Source: Flavobacterium sp. MC2016-06 (GTDB lineage Bacteria > Bacteroidota > Bacteroidia > Flavobacteriales > Flavobacteriaceae). Taken from it: a DNA stretch of 64,000 nt. The stretch lies in NCBI RefSeq assembly GCF_009711165.2, contig NZ_WMID02000029.1, positions 11,810 through 75,809 on the forward strand, read 5' to 3'. The notes below the pieces were generated by a model. The model did not search any database and was not told the DNA's origin. It saw only the letters and a program-made list of their open reading frames with translations. Position 1 is the first letter of the stretch, and the number at the start of each line of letters is the position of its first letter. Below are positions 27,801 through 34,468 of this stretch, in pieces. The translations under genes were made by a program, and so were the position numbers.

Positions 27801-30182
27801 ATTACCGATTACTTATTGCGACTGTGCAGACTTAAAAAATGTCCTGATAATATTGGGGTTTCGACCCTCTTAATAGGAAGTGGTTATGGCAGATTGTCTG
27901 TGCAAAATTCTACAATTGCTATTGTGGAAGGTATCACTAAGGCTAATAAAAATATAGCTTCTATAATGGGGAACAGTCAATGCAGGGTATCAAATCTTGA
28001 ATTCATAGAACAAGATGAATCTAATGCTATAAATTGCCTTTTTGCAGCCAGGAAAATGGAAAAAGACAAGAATGAAATTCATAATATTGTCCTGCAAAAA
28101 AGCACTATCAAAAAACTATTTGGATCTAAGAAAAGATTTAACCTTGAAAATGAGAATGACTGGTGGAATAGAATTACAATTAAAAGTCAGGAAGTAAATA
28201 TAAACGGAAAAAAACTAAAGCGATTAAACTACAATTCCACAACAGCTGAAGCACGAGAAGAAGAAAATGAATTATTCTCGAGCACAACACTTATAGATAC
28301 TTTTATTAAAGATATTTCGGTTGACAATAAATGGTCCAAAGAACGCGCTCAAACGCTTTTTGAATTATTAATTCCAAATGATTTTAAGGATCAGCTTAAA
28401 AGAAAAGGATCAATTTCATGGGTTTTAGATAAAGAAAGCGCTGCTTATCCGTGGGAGTTATTGCAGGATAGTTCTGCAAATGCAAAACCTCTTTGTGTTG
28501 ATGCAGGAATGATCAGACAGCTTATTACAAAAAACTATAGACTACAGATCAACAGGTCTACTGTCGAAAAGGCATTAATTGTTGCAGATCCGGTATTAAA
28601 TTCTACTACCCTAAACCAACTCAAAGGAGCAGTACTGGAAGGAAATGCCGTTGAAAGTGTTATGAATACCAAAAATTACGACTGCAAATCTCTAATCAAT
28701 CAAAGTGCAACTGAAATTATTCTGGCTCTATTTGCAGAATCATACAAAATAATTCATTTGGCAGGTCACGGAATCTATGATCCCGAAAATCCCGAGAGAA
28801 CAGGTATGGTTATAGGAAATGAAATTTTTCTGACGCCTTCTCACATTAAACAAATGTCTAATGTTCCTGATTTTGTCTTTGTTAACTGTTGTCACTTAGG
28901 GAAAATAGAAGCCGTAGACGATCAATTGTACCAGCAACGTTACCAACTGGCGGCAAATATTGGAACGCAATTGATAGAAATTGGTGTAAAAGCCGTTATT
29001 GTGGCTGGCTGGCAAGTAGAAGATAATGCTGCCGAAAAATTCGCAAACCAGTTTTATAACGAATTATTTGAGGGAGTTTCTTTTGGAAATGCTGTTAAAA
29101 AAGCCCGCGCATCTATTTATAGAGATAATGATACCAACAACAATACCTGGGGAGCATATCAATGTTATGGCGATCCGTATTATAAACTCGATCAGCGCCA
29201 GACAAAAACTGCTAAAGATGTAAAACAATATATTATTGAAAATGAAGTTATTATTGATTTAGAAAATCTGCTTAATAGTCTTGATGTCAGAGGAACGAAA
29301 CTGAGCAATGTTTTGGATCGCTTAAAAATTATATCTGACGCCCAAATCAAGGCCGGTATTCCTGTAAGCACAGAAATAACAGAGATTGAAGCTTTGATAT
29401 ATTACGAATTAGGAATGTATCAGGAGGCCGATATTAAATTTAGAGATTTGAAAAAGTATGAAGATGCTAAGTTTTCAGTGGTTGCTCTCGAAAAATATTG
29501 CAGTAACAAAGCCTATTTATGTTTTGAAAATTATCAAGAGACAAAGAAAAGTGAAGAAGCCTTAGAAGGGTTTAGCAAAATTATAGAATACTTTAAATTT
29601 TTATCTGAAATAAACGATACTTCAGAACGAAAATGTCTGTTAGGAAGTGCTTATAAAAGAATAGGCTTTGTTTCTAAAACTCTTCCAAAAAAAATAATGG
29701 CCTATCAGGACGCAGTAAATCTCTATAAAAAAGCTTACGATAGCAGTAAACAATTTTATGCCTTAAATAATTACCTTATTTTTCAGGTAATTCTCGATTT
29801 GGACAAACCTGCTGCCCAAAAACAAATTACGGCTGCTGATAAAATACTATACAAGACCTTATTGACTGAAAAAATCCAGGCCTTAGAAGATTCTGAAATC
29901 AATATGGATTACTGGGAAAAAGCAGATTATAACTATTGTAAACTCGCACTTTTATTTTTAGATCCTAAAATGTCTAAAGAAGATTCTGAATGGCAGGAAC
30001 TGAATAAATCCTATAAGGAAACACGTGAAAAATATGGATCTATTGGAAAGAAAAAAGCAGAGATGACAAATCTCGTTTTAATATTGGGTGCCTTAGATAT
30101 TTTAAAGAAAAGCCAAGGTCAATATACCAGCAAACACGCACAGCTATTAAAAACCAATATAGAATCATTAAAACTCGAATAG
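24897..30182 (+). CDS. CHAT-domain protein with two alpha/beta-hydrolase (lipase/LCAT-like) segments
   Basis: A 1761-aa protein without signal peptide or clear membrane helix. After an unknown N-terminus (1-150), a first hydrolase-like segment shows LLFIHGT and the elbow SHSRGG (Ser232). A second, LCAT-like segment shows LLPGIMGS (about 497-508) and GHSMGG (Ser601). A middle region (about 830-1080, with IIVGLGEPGKL) is unrecognised but resembles linkers in other large CHAT proteins. The CHAT protease domain (about 1145-1430) has catalytic His1291 in HLAGHGIYD and Cys1332 in VNCCHLG. The rest (about 1435-1761) is helical and TPR-like. It leads a tight operon with TIR and KGGVGR ATPase genes. 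Family knowledge makes CHAT a regulated protease; I infer that the module is a conflict or immunity system in which the lipase parts could attack membranes once activated. Confidence 0.85.
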   Translation: MINQVIKFPIKDKHSVSQNGVTVTTYNIGSNVRGSSDLEKISLDDSKEYLEFIYEDGTTWFSNSETIHELFPEIKNANRDADLAFEIPIYLETSGENRGVFGQLILKVIKVFTKPLVVRLVKDIATDLENKHLNSREGLNRLNSNFELVDFDPKKSGADKPYLLFIHGTNSDTLGAFSALQSNDTFSKMVSSYGDNILAFQHRTLTESPLSNAVALANSLPNNSTLHIVSHSRGGLVGDIFSKYSANRGFTKDDCNLLEKDDRTGDVEQIQKLNEIFNLKKITVQKFVRVASPSAGTLLASDRIDHLINVLFNLLGDKVSIIADMTHELISAVLNSKNDIKTLPGLEAMHPESPFIKVLNNKGAESEIDGKSLMVISGNGKLNLSFHGLLVILGKLFYRQRNDLVVNTDSMYLGAKRSGNIQYFFEEEAYVDHIHYFVNSSTQTALLNALKTPVGEMIPGYKSVMQFDIPASDRGVLGLDSGQLFPDPKVPAGKKPIVILLPGIMGSNIYTNQDDRLWLNYWGIIRGNLKNMSNLNPSQFKARSVIKTSYEKLYHQLSFTYDVVIFPFDWRQPMEISAGQLNAKIVELMAFKKPIKIIGHSMGGVLVRDFIAYHPQTWQALNATPNFKLIFLGTPLKGSHRILAVLFGKDNIINKLSTLDLTHTKKELISIFTQLPGILALLPLTETADEDYSSGALWTKIRNASGDSTWPVPSEIPGGILDNFKKYRTKINELVNQNAIDYTNMIYVAGQDAATACGYKIEKGNLFFDYTREGDHSVTWELGIPKELKEKNQVYYTNITHGDLANAPSLFPGIEDLLVKGTTSKLSQIKPTFRDGTSTFRIAEHLDFDLSENGLENTILGVGSAKETTTNQTPIAVTISHGDLSYATFHVIAGHFKNDAILYAEKAIDSNLNSILKYKQSIGSYPGDIGTNEIIDSDTPFFKGTIIVGLGEPGKLTSFSLAKTIETGITDYLLRLCRLKKCPDNIGVSTLLIGSGYGRLSVQNSTIAIVEGITKANKNIASIMGNSQCRVSNLEFIEQDESNAINCLFAARKMEKDKNEIHNIVLQKSTIKKLFGSKKRFNLENENDWWNRITIKSQEVNINGKKLKRLNYNSTTAEAREEENELFSSTTLIDTFIKDISVDNKWSKERAQTLFELLIPNDFKDQLKRKGSISWVLDKESAAYPWELLQDSSANAKPLCVDAGMIRQLITKNYRLQINRSTVEKALIVADPVLNSTTLNQLKGAVLEGNAVESVMNTKNYDCKSLINQSATEIILALFAESYKIIHLAGHGIYDPENPERTGMVIGNEIFLTPSHIKQMSNVPDFVFVNCCHLGKIEAVDDQLYQQRYQLAANIGTQLIEIGVKAVIVAGWQVEDNAAEKFANQFYNELFEGVSFGNAVKKARASIYRDNDTNNNTWGAYQCYGDPYYKLDQRQTKTAKDVKQYIIENEVIIDLENLLNSLDVRGTKLSNVLDRLKIISDAQIKAGIPVSTEITEIEALIYYELGMYQEADIKFRDLKKYEDAKFSVVALEKYCSNKAYLCFENYQETKKSEEALEGFSKIIEYFKFLSEINDTSERKCLLGSAYKRIGFVSKTLPKKIMAYQDAVNLYKKAYDSSKQFYALNNYLIFQVILDLDKPAAQKQITAADKILYKTLLTEKIQALEDSEINMDYWEKADYNYCKLALLFLDPKMSKEDSEWQELNKSYKETREKYGSIGKKKAEMTNLVLILGALDILKKSQGQYTSKHAQLLKTNIESLKLE

Positions 30183-30212
30183 TTTAAAATTGTAATTTGT
30201 AAAGCAAATATT

Positions 30213-30854
30213 ATGGAATATATTAATGATGTATTCATCTCTTACAAACGAGGCTGGATAAACGAACAATGGCTTGAGCAAATATTTTTACCTCATTTTA
30301 AAGAATATTTAAACGAATTATTACCAAATCCACCTGTTATATTTGTAGATAAAACAGGGCTCATAGCCGGTGTGGATTTTAGTCAGGAGCTTTTTAGAAA
30401 TCTTGTCTATTCCAGAAGTTTTGTTTCAATATGGTCTCCTCCTTATTTTAGAAGATCAGAATGGTGTGTCAAAGAATTTCTTACCATGAAATACCAGCAG
30501 GAGCTTTATCAAATTGCTCCGGGAGGCACTCCTCCTACTTTAATATTCCCGTTACTGCTAAGAAAACTGATCGATCCTATTCCATCAATGATTCAAAACA
30601 TTCATTATTTGGATTATTGCGAATTTAATGTAGTTGGTGATCCTTTTTTCAAAAGTGATCTTTATCTTAAGTTCCAAAGAAAACTGTCTGAAGATGTTTC
30701 CAAAATAGCGGATATAATTAATAATGCTCCCGCATTACATAATGATCTTAAGACATCTCAGGGGCAAACAAAAATTGCTGCAGAAATCAACACCTATTTA
30801 AGTAATAATGAAGGTGATTTTAATTTACCAAAACAAGGATTAATATCATGGTAG
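30213..30854 (+). CDS. TIR-domain protein
   Basis: A 213-aa cytoplasmic protein whose first 150 residues form a TIR domain: strand A is NDVFISYKR, strand B PVIFVDKTGL, and the later core SRSFVSIWSPPYFRRSEWCVKEF. Glu88 in EWCVKEF is at the position of the catalytic Glu of NAD-cleaving TIR domains, so NADase or cyclic-ADP-ribose synthesis is possible. The C-terminal 60 residues are helical and unassigned. It starts 30 bp after the CHAT gene and overlaps the ATPase gene by 7 bp, which implies coupled translation. The alternative is a non-catalytic TIR used only for assembly. Confidence 0.88.
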   Translation: MEYINDVFISYKRGWINEQWLEQIFLPHFKEYLNELLPNPPVIFVDKTGLIAGVDFSQELFRNLVYSRSFVSIWSPPYFRRSEWCVKEFLTMKYQQELYQIAPGGTPPTLIFPLLLRKLIDPIPSMIQNIHYLDYCEFNVVGDPFFKSDLYLKFQRKLSEDVSKIADIINNAPALHNDLKTSQGQTKIAAEINTYLSNNEGDFNLPKQGLISW

Positions 30855-32653
30855 GAAAAGTAATTACATTTTACTCTTATAAGGGAGGAGTTGGTCGATC
30901 AATGGGAATCGCAAATATTGCTACTATTATCGCTAAATGGGGATATAAAACATTAGTTATCGATTGGGATCTCGAGGCGCCCGGTCTTGAAAATTATTAT
31001 TCTGAACTGATAAAAGTGGATTTGGTTTTACAGAAAAAAGGGCTTATTGATATACTTGATGAGAAAATTAAAAACCCAAAAATCACCATTGATGATATTA
31101 ATCTGGAAGAGTACTACACCAAAATTCCGTTTGAAACAAACTCTGAGCTCCATCTTATTACAGCAGGAAAGAGAGATGAAAATTATATCCAGAAAGTAAG
31201 AAGCTTTGATTATAACTCTTTTTATACAATTGCTGACGGAGGGCAATTTATTGAAGATATAAGAGAAAACTGGATCCAAAATTATGACTTTATCCTTATT
31301 GACAGCAGGACAGGTTTAACGGATAGCAGTGGTATATGCTCTATACATATGCCGGATATACTGGTTTTATTATTTACGCCAAATGAGCAAAGTTTTAATG
31401 GTATAAAAACAGTCTCCCAAAAAGCAAAAAGTGGACAAAAAGAAATACTATACGATCGTTTTAATCTGAGAACCCTGCCTATTGTAAGTCGTATTGAAAA
31501 TGCTGAAACATCCTTACTGGATCAATGGTTGCAGCGTATTGCAAGCGAGTCTTCAGAAATGTTTGACTGGATTCCAATTGATCTGGAAACAAAAGAAAAT
31601 CTTATTTCTCCTTTTCAATTGGTAAATCATACAAAAATTCCATACAAGTCACTCTATGCCTATGGAGAAACTTTGCCAGCTCATACCAGAGGAACATCTG
31701 ATAGTCTCGATATTGGGTATGTCTATGAAACAATAGCTGCTTTACTGGTTAATAACCTCGAAAGTATGACACTCTTAAATGATTCTAGAGATAGTTACAT
31801 AAAAAAAGCAAAAGGTCAATTTTTTGAGGAGATAGGACTTCAGGAAAAACTTCAGGAAAATCAGCAGCAAAATATCATTCTTAGTAAACAACTTCAGGAA
31901 AAAGAATCTTTAAACACCGTATTACTCAGCCAGAGAAAGCGAAACAGAAAAATTATTATCCCAATTATTGTAGTAGCTGTCTCTCTTTTGTTTTCATTTT
32001 TTTTCTTCACAAGAAATAATATAAAAAAAGATCTGGAAATAAAAACAGATTCTCTTAATACAGTAGTTAAAACCATTCAATATAAATCTTTGGCAGATAG
32101 CCTGACAAAAGTAAAAGATTCTGCCAAAGCCGACGAATATTATGTAAAAGCAGCCGATGCAGCAATTTCTAACAAGGATGCTGCAAAAGCAATTAGCATC
32201 CTCAAAGATGCCTATAAAAGACCCACAAGATCAAACCTAAGACCTTACCAGACCAAACTTGATAGTTTGCTCCAACAAAAATATGGTGATAATTACTTTA
32301 AAGTAGATATTTTCTGCAAAGATGATACTATCGCTTCATTGAGCAAAAAACAAAATACAAATTCACTAAAACCAAAGGATATAGCCATTCTGGTGGTAAA
32401 TAATATTGCTGCAATTAATAATGTTAAAGCAGGGGTCAGAATTATATCTGATGCAAAGCAAGAAAAATATAAATATGATGGAAATTTAAATGAAGTAAGA
32501 TACGAAAATGATGAAGAAAAATTAGCTCTTCAAATTGTTAATCAGCTAAATATGCTTCCTGAGTTCAAAAAAAACAATATTACTTTCGAAGCTAAAAAAA
32601 TGGATAATTCTGTCAGTTATCACTATATCAGTATATTTATTCGAAACCTTTAA
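30848..32653 (+). CDS. KGGVGR-motif P-loop ATPase with coiled coil, TM helix and C-terminal domain
   Basis: A 601-aa protein. The N-terminal half is a MinD/ParA-like SIMIBI ATPase: deviant Walker A YKGGVGRSMG (Lys12), a switch-like DWDLEAPG and Walker B FILIDSRTG. Residues about 328-364 are Gln/Leu/Glu-rich and coiled-coil-like. A single transmembrane helix (about 366-386, IIIPIIVVAVSLLFSFFFF) follows, then a 215-aa extracytoplasmic or tethered domain that is not recognised. KGGVGR ATPases are known from bacterial conflict systems and typically occur with TIR or TPR partners, as here. Its start overlaps the TIR stop. It may be the switch that senses infection at the membrane and drives the TIR and CHAT partners; this is inference. 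Confidence 0.85.
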   Translation: MVGKVITFYSYKGGVGRSMGIANIATIIAKWGYKTLVIDWDLEAPGLENYYSELIKVDLVLQKKGLIDILDEKIKNPKITIDDINLEEYYTKIPFETNSELHLITAGKRDENYIQKVRSFDYNSFYTIADGGQFIEDIRENWIQNYDFILIDSRTGLTDSSGICSIHMPDILVLLFTPNEQSFNGIKTVSQKAKSGQKEILYDRFNLRTLPIVSRIENAETSLLDQWLQRIASESSEMFDWIPIDLETKENLISPFQLVNHTKIPYKSLYAYGETLPAHTRGTSDSLDIGYVYETIAALLVNNLESMTLLNDSRDSYIKKAKGQFFEEIGLQEKLQENQQQNIILSKQLQEKESLNTVLLSQRKRNRKIIIPIIVVAVSLLFSFFFFTRNNIKKDLEIKTDSLNTVVKTIQYKSLADSLTKVKDSAKADEYYVKAADAAISNKDAAKAISILKDAYKRPTRSNLRPYQTKLDSLLQQKYGDNYFKVDIFCKDDTIASLSKKQNTNSLKPKDIAILVVNNIAAINNVKAGVRIISDAKQEKYKYDGNLNEVRYENDEEKLALQIVNQLNMLPEFKKNNITFEAKKMDNSVSYHYISIFIRNL

Positions 32654-32755
32654 AATATTAGCAGTGAATTATTATGGTTGACTAATTTTGTTATATAATA
32701 AAAAAATAAGAAAAGACTTTAATGATTGAAAAAACTTAGTTTAGTGGCAAGAATC

Positions 32756-33527
32756 GGTTCTGTCGCATCTGCAAACAACTTTTACCTTTAAAGATTTAAA
32801 ACTCATCAAATGAATACTAAAGGTCATTGTTATCCTAAATCTATTATTCTTCAAGCAGTTTATTTTAAATTAAGATTTACTTTGAGTTACAGGGATGTCG
32901 AGGAAATAATGAAAATACGTGGAATACAAGTGGATCATGCTACGATTCAGCGCTGGGTATTTAAATTTGCTCCATTGATTGAATCACAAATGAAAAAAAG
33001 AAAGAGCCGAGTGGAAGTCAGCTGGAGAATGGATGAAACCTATATAAAAGTTAAAGGTATCTGGTGCTATTTATATCGGACGGTCGATAAATCGGGTAAT
33101 ACTGTCGATTTTCTTTTGACCAGAAAGAGGCAGAGAATGAGTGCCCAGTCTTTTTTAATTAAGGCAATAAATAATAACTGCAGACCAGTGGTAATAAATA
33201 TCGACAAAAGCGGCTCGAACACCAGCGCAATAAGAGTTTACAATAAACGGTCATTTTCGAATATTAAGATTAGGCAGTGTAAATATCTCAACAATATTGT
33301 TGAACAGGATCATCGTTTTATAAAATGGAGAATACAAAACGGTTTGGGTTTTAAAAGTTTTGAATCTGCCAAAAGAACCTTAGGAGGAATTGAAGTTGTA
33401 CACATGTTGAGGAAAAATCAGATGCTTAAGCCAGGCACAACTATGTTTAAAACATTTTGTAAATTGGCAGCATAATTTTCAGCTCTGCAATTTCTTTCTG
33501 TTTTTATATGGCAGATGCGACAGAACC
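32756..33527 (+). mobile_element. IS6-family insertion sequence, copy 2 (772 bp)
   Basis: Perfect 15-bp terminal repeats: GGTTCTGTCGCATCT (32756-32770) and its complement AGATGCGACAGAACC (33513-33527). The flanking octamers CAAGAATC and AAGATTTT are not duplicates. It lies 102 bp after the ATPase gene and cuts off a different transposase gene on its right. Confidence 0.93.
32810..33475 (+). CDS. IS6-family transposase (copy 2)
   Basis: A 221-aa intact transposase with the same DDE residues as copy 1 (Asp75, Asp132, Glu165). The changes from copy 1 are spread over the protein (for example Ile36 for Met, Glu69-Val70 for Gly-Ala), so the two diverged before or after arrival rather than by very recent copying. 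No internal stop or frameshift is seen. Confidence 0.95.
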   Translation: MNTKGHCYPKSIILQAVYFKLRFTLSYRDVEEIMKIRGIQVDHATIQRWVFKFAPLIESQMKKRKSRVEVSWRMDETYIKVKGIWCYLYRTVDKSGNTVDFLLTRKRQRMSAQSFLIKAINNNCRPVVINIDKSGSNTSAIRVYNKRSFSNIKIRQCKYLNNIVEQDHRFIKWRIQNGLGFKSFESAKRTLGGIEVVHMLRKNQMLKPGTTMFKTFCKLAA

Positions 33528-33868
33528 AAGATTTTTTGAAAACTACTAATCAAGAAATTAAACATTTAATTGCTCAAAAAGACATACCATTTTCGAATTC
33601 TAAAATTGAAGCATTTAATAAAATCATCAAACACCAATTTTTACTACCCCAAAATTTAGTCAATAGAGAGCAGTTGGAATTTTTTTTGATAGAGAATATA
33701 CGAATTTATAATTCGATACGTCCACAATTATCATTGCAAGGAAATACACCTGCAGAAACTTTTGTTGGAAAACCTATGGCATTAAATTCATACAAAATAC
33801 ATTTTCAAGAACAGAAAATCTATAGAACATCAGCAAACCAACAGAATAGATGTATAAGTTGTAATTGA
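33515..33868 (+). pseudogene. C-terminal fragment of a DDE transposase/integrase, cut by IS copy 2
   Basis: The open frame starts with an ATG in the right terminal repeat of IS copy 2; native sequence starts at 33528. The remaining 113 residues hold the end of an rve-type integrase core: SKIEAFNKIIKH (with the catalytic Glu) and IRIYNSIRPQLSLQGNTPAE, a standard ending of IS3-like enzymes. The N-terminal half with both Asp residues is missing. It cannot be active and marks an older mobile element that the IS6 element struck or that was lost by an IS-driven deletion. Confidence 0.82.
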
Positions 33869-34023
33869 TATCGGAAAAATAAAAATCTTAAATATTATTA
33901 AATGGTATATTGGATTTTTATAACTTAAGTAACCTCATGTTTTTTATTTTTCGAAATATAATTTTTACGCGAATCCCTTATATGGAACCGTTTATTATAA
34001 AAGAATAGTGATAAGAGCGAGGC

Positions 34024-34038
34024 AGATACCACAGAACC
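34024..34038 (+). repeat. decayed IS6 right terminal repeat
   Basis: AGATACCACAGAACC matches the right terminal repeat of the intact copies at 13 of 15 positions. The next 9 bases, AAATAAAGT, are exactly those found to the right of IS copy 1. No transposase remains on its left. Confidence 0.5.
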
Positions 34039-34125
34039 AAATAAAGTCCCTTTCCAACTTACATTTTGAAATCCTAATCCAATCGATGAATTCTTTACAA
34101 AGATTCATCTACATCTTTAAGCACC

Positions 34126-34149
34126 AGTTAAGGATTGCCTTAACTTTTT
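34126..34149 (+). terminator. possible terminator hairpin
   Basis: AGTTAAGG (34126-34133), ATTG, CCTTAACT (34138-34145), then T's. CACC on the left and GGTG on the right can add pairs. It is not clearly linked to a gene; it may belong to the lost mobile element. Confidence 0.5.
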
Positions 34150-34468
34150 GGTGGGTTTACGAGAGCTATTCACAAGTTAGAATATTTTATTTCTAGACTT
34201 AAATGGATGCTTCAATATGAATTTTACTTTTTTAGTGCTTTTTTTTGTTTCAAGATGAAGTTCATTTTTTGGTTATTATTTTGTATTTATCTCTTAAAAA
34301 AACAAATAATATTTTTTTAAGAGATAAATATATTTATTTGATAATTAACATATTTAAAATTGTAATAATAATTACTTTGCTTAATTATTGTTTTTTTAAT
34401 AAGAAATTTTACATTAATATTGTTGTTAATTCTGTTGTTTTTAACAGGAAAATAATTAATATTAATCT

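Larger units (their letters stand above)
33869..34468. other. 600-bp non-coding stretch before the RHS genes
   Basis: No credible gene. It contains a decayed IS6 end (34024-34038), a hairpin AGTTAAGG-ATTG-CCTTAACT plus T-run (34126-34149) and very AT-rich sequence upstream of 34469, presumably the promoter region of the RHS pair. Small open frames at 34008 and 34245 have no protein-like composition. Confidence 0.5.

Noticed and set aside
21338-33527. IS copies 1 and 2 as the ends of one recent composite transposon carrying the CHAT operon
   Set aside because: Both are in the same orientation, which would allow it, but the two IS differ at many residues and the outer octamers (AAAAAAGG, AAGATTTT) are not a duplication; a recent single transposition is not supported.
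34008-34196. 62-codon frame before the RHS genes
   Set aside because: It covers the decayed IS end and a hairpin; no family pattern and no start context.
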